Assembly (NCBI RefSeq): GCF_013141775.1
Contig: NZ_WHOB01000097.1
Location: 186,001 to 250,000 of the forward strand
DNA length: 64,000 bases
Direction: 5' to 3'
Source of the DNA: Paenibacillus phytohabitans
GTDB taxonomy: Bacteria > Bacillota > Bacilli > Paenibacillales > Paenibacillaceae
The notes below the pieces were generated by a model. It did not search any database. It was not told the origin of the DNA and saw only the letters and a program-made list of their open reading frames with translations. Positions 44,201 to 51,549 of this stretch are shown here, piece after piece; the first letter of the stretch is position 1, and every line of letters starts with the position of its first letter. The position numbers were made by a program, and so were the translations under genes.

Positions 44201-45462
44201 CCATCAACCGCCGTTCACGGCTGGAGCTGCTGGCTGAGGAGATGCGCGTGCTCTATGTCGGACTGACCCGTCCGCGCGACAAAATGATCCTGGTAGGCAC
44301 GGTCCGCGATTTGCCGCGCACAGTATCCGGCTGGACTGCTATGCAGGGCCGGGAGGAGCTGCTCCTGGCAGACCATCTGCTGGCCCGGGGCCGCAGCTAT
44401 CTGGACTGGGTGGGACCGGCGCTGATCCGCCATCCCGCAGCCGCTATTCTGCGCAAGCTTGCGGGTAGTGAAGGCACGGTGTCTACGGTGCTTCACGGCG
44501 ATGAGTCCAACTGGAGCATATCGGTGCTCGGCGCTGCGGAGCTTGGCTCCGGATCTTTTCTGGCAGCAGACGGTGACAGTGACAAGAACGAAGAACGCCG
44601 TATAGCGCTTGAGGCGCTCCGTCAGGGCAGGACTGTGCCTTCGCTGGGAACTGCCTCAGCAGGGCAGGTTGCGGACAGGCTACAGTGGACCTATCCATAT
44701 GCGGCTGCTTCCGGCATTCCCGCCAAAACATCGGTGACCGAGCTGAAGGCACTGCTGTCCATGCAGGACCAGCCCTCCCTTGATTTGCTGGAGGAAACCT
44801 ATATTCCCGGGGGACAGAACACAAGAAGCGGCGGTACCGGATATGGGGACAGCCTGCATCTGCAGCGCCCGAAATTTATGGAAAAGCGGGGACTTACCCC
44901 TGCTGAGCGCGGAACCGCGTATCATACCGTTATGCAGCATATTCCGCTGGATGAGCCGGTGGACCGGTCTGTTCTCGAGGCCACGCTTGCACGGCTTGAA
45001 CGGCTAGCCATACTCAGCAAGGAGCAGGCAGACGCGGTTGAACTGGGCGAAGTAGAGGATTTCTGTACTAGTGAACTGGGCCGCAGACTCTTTAAGTCTT
45101 CCTGGAAGACCAGAGAGCAGCCTTTCAGCTATAGCGTTCCTGCAGACGAGGCTTACCGGGGGCTGGCATACCTGGATGAAGCGGCGGCGGGACTCCCGGC
45201 TGACGGCGCCAGCGGAGCTTTTAATGAGACCGTTCTGATTCAAGGGGTAATCGACTGTCTGTTCCGGGAAGATGGGCGCCTGATTCTGCTCGATTACAAA
45301 ACAGATTTCGTCCCGGTGCAAGAGGGCGGGCTCGAATCGCTGACTGAGAAATACCGCTTCCAGCTGGAGCTGTACAGCAAGGCGCTGCTTGATATTCTGG
45401 GCGAGCCGGTTAGTGAGGTCTGGCTGTACTTTTTCGATGGCGGACATGCTGTGAGGTTGTGA
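41272..45462 (+). CDS. addA: ATP-dependent helicase/nuclease subunit A (AddA)
   Basis: A 1396-residue UvrD-like helicase with a RecB-type nuclease. Walker A is AAAAGSGKTAVL (Lys41), motif Ia is ATFTKAAASEM, motif II is LLDEYQDTNSVQ (about residue 420), and motif VI lies around EEMRVLYVGLTRPRD. The nuclease Asp is Asp1341 in LLDYKTDFV. It is roughly 160 residues longer than B. subtilis AddA. The extra length is in low-complexity loops, such as the Gly/Ser-rich stretch at about 475-505 and the Ala/Gly-rich region at about 740-800. The GTG at 41272 lies inside the addB stop region after AAAGGAGGAG, giving coupled translation. It works with AddB in recombinational repair (Chi-type processing). 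Confidence 0.97.
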   Translation: MSIHPVTEAKPEGSLWSDDQWRAIAESGSDILVAAAAGSGKTAVLVERIIRKISNEEAGFSVDRLLVATFTKAAASEMRQRIREALERKLEEDTSGENEYLRRQLALLGRASITTLHSFCLEVIRRYYQLIPIDPGFRILNEHEAEMMRQELLEELMEEKYGEVTEDGEDSVFVRLVDWFSGERSDDAVHSLIQRLHDFARSHPWPAQWLRDTAADFSLPDAESLSHTPWVQSILAEARLTLDGAISQLLQAREIALQPGGPAPYADNLTADLDMAQGLRDAVESQPWAELYDIFMEISFGKLKPCKKDATDPGLQESVKAIRDQVKKSLLELQKSLFGRPAEAFLGELHEAAPLMRELAETVIGFGERYRLEKAGRGLVDFSDLEHYCLQILRHPDSLPGHSLPSDAAMEYRSQFDEVLLDEYQDTNSVQEEIVRLISREFPGNRFMVGDMKQSIYRFRLAEPGLFLDKYRRFSAEPSAGGNGSSLLAGETDPRTEASPGQNDNGGGSVIDLARNFRSRLEVVNAVNMVFRQIMDSNVAEISYDERAELVYGANFPGAAEKGPDTYFAPELLLIDKGTSASGQPEEPGEDDELPQQENEAVESETAQLEARAIARRISQMTGMTGGEPLLIYDKALRIMRPVVYGDIVILLRSARVWTPLMIEELRNEGIPAYGDQNKGYFQATEVEIALSLLQIVDNPRQDIPLAGVLRSPVVNLREEELAKVRLCSTGTFYDALVAASEAGNIPGDNPPAMGSAGAALRVGQGGYAGGDLTAETAAAYDLFTTSEQETLLEDKAAETEASAALTAIHPQLRMKLKTFRDMLEDWRNAARQGSLSELIWRIYRESGYLEWVGGLPGGFQRQNNLKALYDRAVQFENETSARGLFRFLVFISRLRENGGDLGVAGGSSEEAGGVRIMTIHKSKGLEFPVVFLAGMAKMFNRQDLHSPFLMHKELGFGPRFVERETRVSYPTLPYLAINRRSRLELLAEEMRVLYVGLTRPRDKMILVGTVRDLPRTVSGWTAMQGREELLLADHLLARGRSYLDWVGPALIRHPAAAILRKLAGSEGTVSTVLHGDESNWSISVLGAAELGSGSFLAADGDSDKNEERRIALEALRQGRTVPSLGTASAGQVADRLQWTYPYAAASGIPAKTSVTELKALLSMQDQPSLDLLEETYIPGGQNTRSGGTGYGDSLHLQRPKFMEKRGLTPAERGTAYHTVMQHIPLDEPVDRSVLEATLARLERLAILSKEQADAVELGEVEDFCTSELGRRLFKSSWKTREQPFSYSVPADEAYRGLAYLDEAAAGLPADGASGAFNETVLIQGVIDCLFREDGRLILLDYKTDFVPVQEGGLESLTEKYRFQLELYSKALLDILGEPVSEVWLYFFDGGHAVRL

Positions 45463-45470
45463 GAATAGGG

Positions 45471-45620
45471 GATTAAGAGGCTAAGAGGCTAAGAGTGCTA
45501 AGAGTGCTAAGAGTGCTAAGAGTGCTAAGAGTGCTAAGAGTGCTAAGAGTGCTAAGAGTGCTAAGAGTGCTAAGAGTGCTAAGAGTGCTAAGAGTGCTAA
45601 GAGTGTTAAGAGTGCTAACT
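45471..45620. repeat. 9-bp tandem repeat (GAGTGCTAA)n
   Basis: Twelve perfect consecutive copies of GAGTGCTAA run from 45493 to 45600. One variant (GAGTGTTAA) and another perfect copy follow, with 8-bp GAGGCTAA variants before and decayed units after (to about 45660). The unit is identical to the right arm of the CIRCE element at 3246-3254. The array starts 30 bases after the addA stop. There is no spacer between units. Confidence 0.95.
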
Positions 45621-45798
45621 GTGCTAACAGACTAACAGACTAAGAGACTTAGGATGCTATTAGACAAGAGGCTAAGGATTCTCATAGACTTAGAGATTAA
45701 GAGAATGAGAGATGTAACATATATAGGTTGAACATGAAAGTATATAGACAGGGGAACGTGGCGGGGAACCATTTTGGAATATAGGAGCGTCAGCGTCT

Positions 45799-45865
45799 GC
45801 CGTTGTCTGCGGATTTCCACCGTGAACAGCGGAATATTTCAAGTAATCTGCAGACGGGCAACGGC
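45799..45865. repeat. Long imperfect hairpin
   Basis: GCCGTTGTCTGC at 45799-45810 pairs with GCAGAC-GGG-CAACGGC at 45850-45865, with a three-base bulge and a GATT/AATC extension into the loop. There is no T-run. It lies in the 917-base gene-free gap between addA and sbcD. The rest of this gap, apart from the arrays listed separately, shows no gene. Confidence 0.55.
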
Positions 45866-46072
45866 CGGAGGGCGAAGTGTTCTCTGGAGTCACGATATAG
45901 TTTGAGCGGATAGACTGACGAAGAGTTGCTATATAGACAGCGCTTAGACTGTAAACAAACAAGTAACCGGCCACCGCTATTCTGTCACTCGGAATCTTTT
46001 GATTTTTATACCTGATTTGTTAGTGGCAGAAAAGAAATAAAAGCCTTACGTTTACGCTGCACAGGAGCAAAT

Positions 46073-46242
46073 GTTGTACGTTATACAACTTGAATTCTTA
46101 TATTCATAGCTATTCGAAAGATTGTTGTACGAAATACAATAATTCTCCTTCTAATCCGCTTGGAGAAGCAGAAATGCTGCCTTTTATACAACAATTCTGG
46201 TTTAGGATCGATATTATGAGGAAAATGTTGTATTTCGTGCAG
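46073..46242. repeat. Cluster of TTGTA/TACAA palindromes before sbcD
   Basis: GTTGTACGTTATACAAC at 46073-46089 is the exact reverse complement of the 2301-2317 copy. GTTGTACGAAATACAAT follows at 46124-46140, a TATACAACAATTCTGG half-site at about 46186, and GTTGTATTTCGTGCAG at 46227-46242. These sites lie 140-300 bases upstream of sbcD. Confidence 0.75.
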
Positions 46243-46379
46243 GATTTCAACAAAATACGCGGATGGTCAACACATATGGAAGATTATCAAACTTTTGCTC
46301 TGGCTACAGCAGCAAGAAATCCAAACATCTATATATAAATCTATGATTGCCGCAGACAGGCGGGGAAAAGAGGGCGGAA

Positions 46380-47567
46380 ATGCGCATATTGCACACGGGA
46401 GACTGGCATCTGGGGCGGACGCTGGAGGGCAGAAGCCGGCAGAAGGAGCAGGAGCAGTTCGTGGATGAGCTGGTGGGGATTGCAGATTCCTCCGGAGCGG
46501 ATCTGATTCTGATGGCGGGAGATGTCTACGATTCGGTAAATCCTCCGGCTGCGGCGGAGCAGCTGTTCTACGAGGCTGCGGCCAGACTGACAGCAGGCGG
46601 CAGGCCGCTGGTTGTCATTTCGGGCAATCATGATCAGCCGGAGCGCGTAGCTTCCGTGTCTCCGCTTGTCCGCAGACAGGGGATTACACTGGTGGGGATG
46701 CCGACCTCAGAGCCGGTGACGGTGCATGCTGCAAGGACCGGTGAGACTGCCAAAATCGCTGCGCTCCCTTACCCCTCTGAAGCCCGGCTTGGCGAGCTGC
46801 TCGCCGGTGACGGCGGAGAGGCTGAGCTGCGGCTGGCTTACAGCGCACGTGTCGGCAGGCTGATGAATCTGCTCGGCCGGGAGTTCTCGCCGCAGACCGT
46901 CAATCTGGCGATGAGCCATATTTATGTACTGGGCGGGGTGGAGAGCGACTCTGAACGCCCGATCCAGGTAGGCGGTGCCTATACCGTAGATCCTTCGGCG
47001 CTCTCCTGCGGTGCACAGTATACGGCACTCGGGCATCTGCACCGGGCCCAGCGGGTCAAGGGCGACGGCATGATCCGCTACAGCGGATCGCCGCTCGCCT
47101 ACAGCTTCTCAGAGGCGGGGCAGGCAAAATCTGTAGCTCTGATAGACGTTGCGCCCGGCGGGGAGCCGGTCTTCGAAGAAATCTATCTGAGCTGCGGCCG
47201 TCCGCTGGTTAATTGGAAGTCAACCGGCGGATTGCAGGAGGTCTACAGCTGGCTGGATGAAGGCAGGGATGCGGGGGCCTTCATCGATCTGGAGCTACGT
47301 CTGACGGAAGCGATGTCGATGAACGATATCCAGCGGCTGCGCAAGTCTCGGGAAGGCATTGTACATATCCGTCCGGTTTATCCGCAGATGGAGCAGGAGC
47401 TGGAAGAGATGGCACGTTCACGCATGCCTGTGCAGGAATTGTTCCGCAAGTTCTACCAGCGCCAGACGGGCGGTGCGGAACCGGATGACAGCCTGATTGA
47501 GCTGTTCCTGGAGCTGGCTGAAGAAGAAAGGCAGGAATCTGCGGATGGGGAGGAGATGCTTAAGTGA
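46380..47567 (+). CDS. sbcD: Exonuclease SbcCD subunit D (Mre11-type nuclease)
   Basis: A 395-residue metallophosphoesterase, the nuclease subunit of SbcCD. Ligand motifs: HTGDWHLG (residues 5-12), MAGDVYDSVNPP (about 47-58), ISGNHDQPERV (about 80-90) and ALGHLHRAQRV (about 219-229). The capping domain follows. SbcCD opens hairpins and trims protein-blocked DNA ends. The ATG at 46380 lies after AGAGGGCGG and gives the family start MRILHTGDWHLG. The sbcC start overlaps the stop codon by 4 bases. Confidence 0.97.
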   Translation: MRILHTGDWHLGRTLEGRSRQKEQEQFVDELVGIADSSGADLILMAGDVYDSVNPPAAAEQLFYEAAARLTAGGRPLVVISGNHDQPERVASVSPLVRRQGITLVGMPTSEPVTVHAARTGETAKIAALPYPSEARLGELLAGDGGEAELRLAYSARVGRLMNLLGREFSPQTVNLAMSHIYVLGGVESDSERPIQVGGAYTVDPSALSCGAQYTALGHLHRAQRVKGDGMIRYSGSPLAYSFSEAGQAKSVALIDVAPGGEPVFEEIYLSCGRPLVNWKSTGGLQEVYSWLDEGRDAGAFIDLELRLTEAMSMNDIQRLRKSREGIVHIRPVYPQMEQELEEMARSRMPVQELFRKFYQRQTGGAEPDDSLIELFLELAEEERQESADGEEMLK

Positions 47568-50500
47568 AGCCGATACTACTGAAACTATCCGGACTGCAAA
47601 GCTATAGAGAGCAGCAGGAAATAGATTTTACCAGTCTTACCGAGACCGGGCTGTTCGGGATCTTTGGTCCGACGGGCAGCGGCAAATCCAGTCTTCTGGA
47701 TGCGATCACGCTGGCAATGTACGGGAAAGTGGAGCGCGCAGTGAACGGGACTCAAGGCATTATGAACCATTCTGAGGACCAGCTCAGTGTAGCCTTCACC
47801 TTCGAGCTGACCTCTTCTTCCGGAGCGCGCCGTTACCGGGTGGAACGCAAATTTAAACGGACCGGTGAGCAATCGGTCAGTAATACGATCAGCCGGTTCA
47901 TCGAGGTCAAGGATGACGGCGATGTTGTGATGGCCGATAAGCTTGCGGATGTTACCCGCTGTGTGGAAGAGCATATCGGGCTGAAGATGGATGACTTCAC
48001 CCGGGCGGTGGTGCTGCCGCAGGGCAAATTCGCCGAGTTCCTGTCCCTGCGCGGTGTAGACCGCAGGCAGATGCTTCAGCGGCTGTTCCATCTGGAGCAA
48101 TACGGGGACGGGCTGGCCCTTAAGCTTAGCCGCCGCGTCAAAGAGAACGAGGCGGCACTGCGCGCGCTGGAGGCCGAGCAGCAGGGGCTGGGCAGCGCGG
48201 GCAAGGCAGACGTGGAAGCGGCAGCTGTCCGGGTGCAGGAGGCAGTCCGGCATGCGGAGGAATGCCGCAAGCGGCTCGCGGAAGCGGCGGCGCGCGCAGA
48301 GCGCTTCGCCCGCATCCGCGAGCTGCAGGAGGAGCAGGCCCGCCGGGGGCAGCAGCGGCAGGCTCTACAAGCCCAGGAGGAGCAGATTCTCCTCCTGGAG
48401 CAGAAGCTCGGCAAGGCTGACGATGCTGAGAAAAGGCTGCCCGCGCTGAAGGCCTGGCGCAGCGCGGAAGAGGCCTGGAAGAGCCGCCATGCCCGCGCGG
48501 AGGGCCTGGAGGCTCTGGCCTCCGCCGCCGGTCAGGAGGCGGCGGTAAAGGCAGAGGCGGAAGCAGCGGCACAGGCCGCGCTTACCGCAGGGGAGCCGGC
48601 CCTCCGGCAGGAGGAGGGCCTGTTCCGCCGCGCGCTCGAGCTGGAAGCCGAGCTCGGCGGGCTGCGCCGGGAGCGCGCGGCGCTGCTGGCGCGCCAGGAC
48701 GAAGCCGCCCGGGGCCTTGCCGCCGGGCGGGAGAGCCTGGCCCGGGAGCGTGAGCTTTTGGCCCGTGGCCAAAAGAAACAGCACGAGCTGCAGCAGAGCC
48801 TGCAGCCGCTCGCGGTCCGCTCCCAGGAGCGGCAGTCTCTGCAGGAAGCCATGCAGAGACTTCAAGGGCTGCGTTCTGCCGAGCTCCAGCGGGAGTCGGC
48901 AGCTCGCGAGCACCGCGAGCGCGCAGCGGTGCTCGCTGCGGCGCAGGCGCGGCTGGCCGCTGCTTCTTCGCGGCGGCAGGCGCTTGGTGCCGGGCGCGGG
49001 GAGCTGCTGGCTGCCGCTGCCCTGCACCAGGAAGAGCTGCTTGCGGCCGAAGGTGCAGCGGGAGCCGCTGCCGGCCGCCTGGAGCAGCACACCAGCGCGC
49101 TTGAAGCTGCGCTGAAGGAGCAGGAGGTTCACAGGCTCTCGCTGGCGCTCGCCCGTGAACTCCAGGAGGGTGTGCCCTGCCCGGTGTGCGGCAGTCAGCA
49201 CCATCCCTCCCCTGCGCTTAATCAGGAGCAGGGGGGACATGAAGAGCTGGACCAACGGCTCCGCCATGTCCGCGTTCTGGCCAGGCAGGCGCTGGAGACG
49301 CGCCATTTGTTCCGCAGCCTGCTGGAGCAGGACGGATCATGGCTTGTCCAGCTGGGCGGAGCAGCGTCCGAAGAGGCGATGGAGCAGTCTGCTGCAACTG
49401 CTGCCGGCGGCTCTCTCGCAGCTCTTGAGTCTTCAGCCGCCCACGACTCTCACGCAGCTCTTGAGTCCTCAGCCGCGCGCGACTCCCTTGGGTCCTCTGC
49501 ACATGACTCTCATGCATCCCTTGAGTCCTCGGCAGCCCTTGAGTCCCTCGGAGCCCCTGAGTCCGCTGCATCTCTTGCAGCCGCAGACATTCCGGATGAG
49601 GCAGCATTATCCGGTCTGAATGCCCGGCTGTCCTCGCTGAAGGCACGCTCCGGAGAATTGCGGCGTGCGGCTGCAGACTGGCAGCGCTCCATGCAGGAGC
49701 TGGAGCAGCTGTATCACAAGGAAGCGGCCGGTGCCGAAGCCGAGCAGACCTGGGTGCAGGGACTGGCTGCCAAGGCGGAGGAACTTGCTGCCTCGGCGAA
49801 TAAGCTTAGGGAAGAATGGAACGGGCTCTTTCCGGAGCTTGCGCCTGAGGAGGCGGAGAAAGCTTATCAGGAGCTGCTCGCCAAGGATGAGCGGGCCGAG
49901 GAAATCCGCAGCAGGCTGGAGATCAGCGTCAAGTTCCTGGACGAGAAGAGTCTAGCTGTACAGACGCTGCAGGAGCAGCTGGCCGGGCTCGACAAGGAAC
50001 TCGCACAGTGGGACGCTCAGCTAGAAGGCAAAGAAGCGCTTGCGCGTGACAAAGAGCAGCTGCTCCGGGAATGGACCGGCGGACGTCCGCCGGCGGCACT
50101 GCTGGCGGAATGCGAGCGCAGGCTGCTGGAGCTTCAGACTGCGCTTGAACGCAGCCGGCAGGAGCACCGCCAGGCGGCGGACAACGCCCAGCAGCAGACC
50201 CGGGAAGCAGCGGTTGCCCGTCAGGCGGCAGAGTCTGCCCATGAGCATTATACGGCAGCCGACTCCCAGTGGAAGGAGGCGCTGCAGACTTCGGCGTTTA
50301 CTTCAGCCGCTGAGGTTGAAGCCGCGTCGCTGGAGACCTCTGAGCGGGCACAGGCGGCAGAACGGGTGCGGGCTCACCGCGAGGAGGAAGCGGAGTGTGC
50401 ATTGCAGCTGCGGAGCATAGAGGAGAAGCTGGATGGTGCTGTGCTTAGCGGTGAGGAGTGGCAGGAGAGCCAGGAGTCACTGCAGAAGTGCAGGGAAGAG

Positions 50501-51124
50501 GATGAGAGTTCACTTCAGGCCCGCGCACGTGCGGAGCGTGATCTGGAGGATCTGCAGCAGCGGCACATCCGCTGGATGGAGCTTGAAGGCCAGCGGGCAG
50601 GACATGCTGCTATGCAGGAACGCTTGTCCAAGCTGCAGACGGTGCTGCGCGGCAACGCCTTTGTGGAATATATAGCGGAAGAACAGCTGATGCAGGTATG
50701 TCAGGCTGCCTCACAGCGCCTGCGTTTCCTGAGCAAGCAGCGTTATGCGCTGGAAGTGGACTCCGGCGGAGGTTTTGTCATCCGTGATGACGGGAACGGC
50801 GGTATGAAACGGCCGGTCTCCACGCTTTCCGGCGGAGAGACTTTCCTGACCTCCCTTGCGCTGGCATTAGCCCTGTCAGCCCAGATTCAGCTGCGCGGAC
50901 AATACCCGCTGCAATTCTTTTTCCTGGATGAGGGCTTCGGTACATTGGACCCGGATCTGCTTGATACCGTGATAACCTCACTGGAAAGATTGCACAATGA
51001 CCAGCTGTCCGTAGGCATCATCAGCCATGTTCCCGAGCTTCGTGCCCGTCTGCCGCGCAAGCTGATTGTAGTTCCTGCAGAGCAGGGCGGCGGGGGTTCA
51101 ACCATTCTTTTGGAAAAAATGTGA
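47564..51124 (+). CDS. sbcC: Exonuclease SbcCD subunit C (SMC-like ATPase)
   Basis: A 1186-residue Rad50-like ATPase. The N-terminal half-site has Walker A GPTGSGKSS (35-43, Lys41). Two long coiled coils rich in Glu/Ala/Gln/Arg flank the zinc hook CPVC (Cys539, Cys542). The C-terminal half-site has the signature TLSGGETFLTSLALALALS and Walker B FFFLDEGFGTLD. An unusual Ser/Ala/His-rich repeat tract lies at about residues 615-675, soon after the hook (36-bp DNA unit at about 49411-49585). The GTG at 47564 overlaps sbcD by 4 bases. The coiled-coil DNA is markedly GC-rich, which reflects Ala/Arg/Glu content more than origin. Confidence 0.96.
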   Translation: MKPILLKLSGLQSYREQQEIDFTSLTETGLFGIFGPTGSGKSSLLDAITLAMYGKVERAVNGTQGIMNHSEDQLSVAFTFELTSSSGARRYRVERKFKRTGEQSVSNTISRFIEVKDDGDVVMADKLADVTRCVEEHIGLKMDDFTRAVVLPQGKFAEFLSLRGVDRRQMLQRLFHLEQYGDGLALKLSRRVKENEAALRALEAEQQGLGSAGKADVEAAAVRVQEAVRHAEECRKRLAEAAARAERFARIRELQEEQARRGQQRQALQAQEEQILLLEQKLGKADDAEKRLPALKAWRSAEEAWKSRHARAEGLEALASAAGQEAAVKAEAEAAAQAALTAGEPALRQEEGLFRRALELEAELGGLRRERAALLARQDEAARGLAAGRESLARERELLARGQKKQHELQQSLQPLAVRSQERQSLQEAMQRLQGLRSAELQRESAAREHRERAAVLAAAQARLAAASSRRQALGAGRGELLAAAALHQEELLAAEGAAGAAAGRLEQHTSALEAALKEQEVHRLSLALARELQEGVPCPVCGSQHHPSPALNQEQGGHEELDQRLRHVRVLARQALETRHLFRSLLEQDGSWLVQLGGAASEEAMEQSAATAAGGSLAALESSAAHDSHAALESSAARDSLGSSAHDSHASLESSAALESLGAPESAASLAAADIPDEAALSGLNARLSSLKARSGELRRAAADWQRSMQELEQLYHKEAAGAEAEQTWVQGLAAKAEELAASANKLREEWNGLFPELAPEEAEKAYQELLAKDERAEEIRSRLEISVKFLDEKSLAVQTLQEQLAGLDKELAQWDAQLEGKEALARDKEQLLREWTGGRPPAALLAECERRLLELQTALERSRQEHRQAADNAQQQTREAAVARQAAESAHEHYTAADSQWKEALQTSAFTSAAEVEAASLETSERAQAAERVRAHREEEAECALQLRSIEEKLDGAVLSGEEWQESQESLQKCREEDESSLQARARAERDLEDLQQRHIRWMELEGQRAGHAAMQERLSKLQTVLRGNAFVEYIAEEQLMQVCQAASQRLRFLSKQRYALEVDSGGGFVIRDDGNGGMKRPVSTLSGGETFLTSLALALALSAQIQLRGQYPLQFFFLDEGFGTLDPDLLDTVITSLERLHNDQLSVGIISHVPELRARLPRKLIVVPAEQGGGGSTILLEKM

Positions 51125-51172
51125 AAGGCGGGGTTGAATGTGACAACGATCACAGATACACCTTCAACCCCC

Positions 51173-51181
51173 TGTTATAAT
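51173..51181 (+). promoter_or_regulatory. Possible extended -10 promoter
   Basis: TGT-TATAAT, without a clear -35, 22 bases before the three-way-junction hairpin. The surrounding CCTGTTATAATACAGC is repeated exactly at 51367-51382. Confidence 0.35.
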
Positions 51182-51202
51182 ACAGCTAAGCCGACATCAT
51201 TT

Positions 51203-51301
51203 GAAACACCTCGGCGGACGTATGACAGGGAATTTGTTCCTTCTCATACGTCCGCCGCCGAAGCAGCTCTTATGAGCTGTGAAGGGTGTTTCTTTTTTTT
51301 T
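51203..51301 (+). ncRNA. Three-way-junction RNA with terminal U-run (small RNA or elaborate terminator)
   Basis: The closing stem is GAAACACC (51203-51210) with GGTGTTTC (51285-51292). Inside it lie a perfect 14-bp hairpin (51212-51225 with 51244-51257) and a second hairpin, CAGCTC-TTAT-GAGCTG (51264-51279). Nine T follow directly. It certainly can terminate sbcC transcription. An extended -10 just upstream (51173-51181) means it could also be a separate small RNA of about 110 bases. I do not recognise the family. Confidence 0.55.
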
Positions 51302-51508
51302 GTCTTTTTTTGAATGGAAATTTCTATGCCTTACATCCTCGCTCCACCGCATCTGAATTTTGCTGCCTGTTATAATACAGCCTTGTCCTCTTTGTCCTTA
51401 TTTCATTTCTTCTCCCTGAGGCAGCCTTTATCTAAAAAAGCTGAGAATACTCCACCCTCGATAGGGTGGGGATGAATCAGCAGTTTTCGATTTCAAGACG
51501 AACATATG

Positions 51509-51517
51509 TGCTATAAT
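51509..51517 (+). promoter_or_regulatory. Extended -10 promoter of tnpB
   Basis: TGC-TATAAT, 32 bases before the tnpB ATG. -35 weak. Confidence 0.45.
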
Positions 51518-51549
51518 ATGAATGAGATCACTAAAAGGAGGTGTTGCAC

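Noticed and set aside
45493..45620. CRISPR-like array
   Set aside because: Units are 9 bp and contiguous, with no spacers and no cas genes nearby. It is a microsatellite.
46090..46338. 82-codon frame before sbcD
   Set aside because: It runs through the TTGTA palindromes, has no Shine-Dalgarno site, and its composition is non-coding.
48365..49306. Long antisense frame in sbcC
   Set aside because: It arises from the GC-rich coiled-coil codons of sbcC. There is no ribosome-binding site and no family pattern.
47564..51124. Horizontal transfer of sbcC because of high GC
   Set aside because: GC is high mainly where Ala, Arg, Glu and Gln codons dominate the coiled coils. Synteny with sbcD and normal motifs fit vertical descent.
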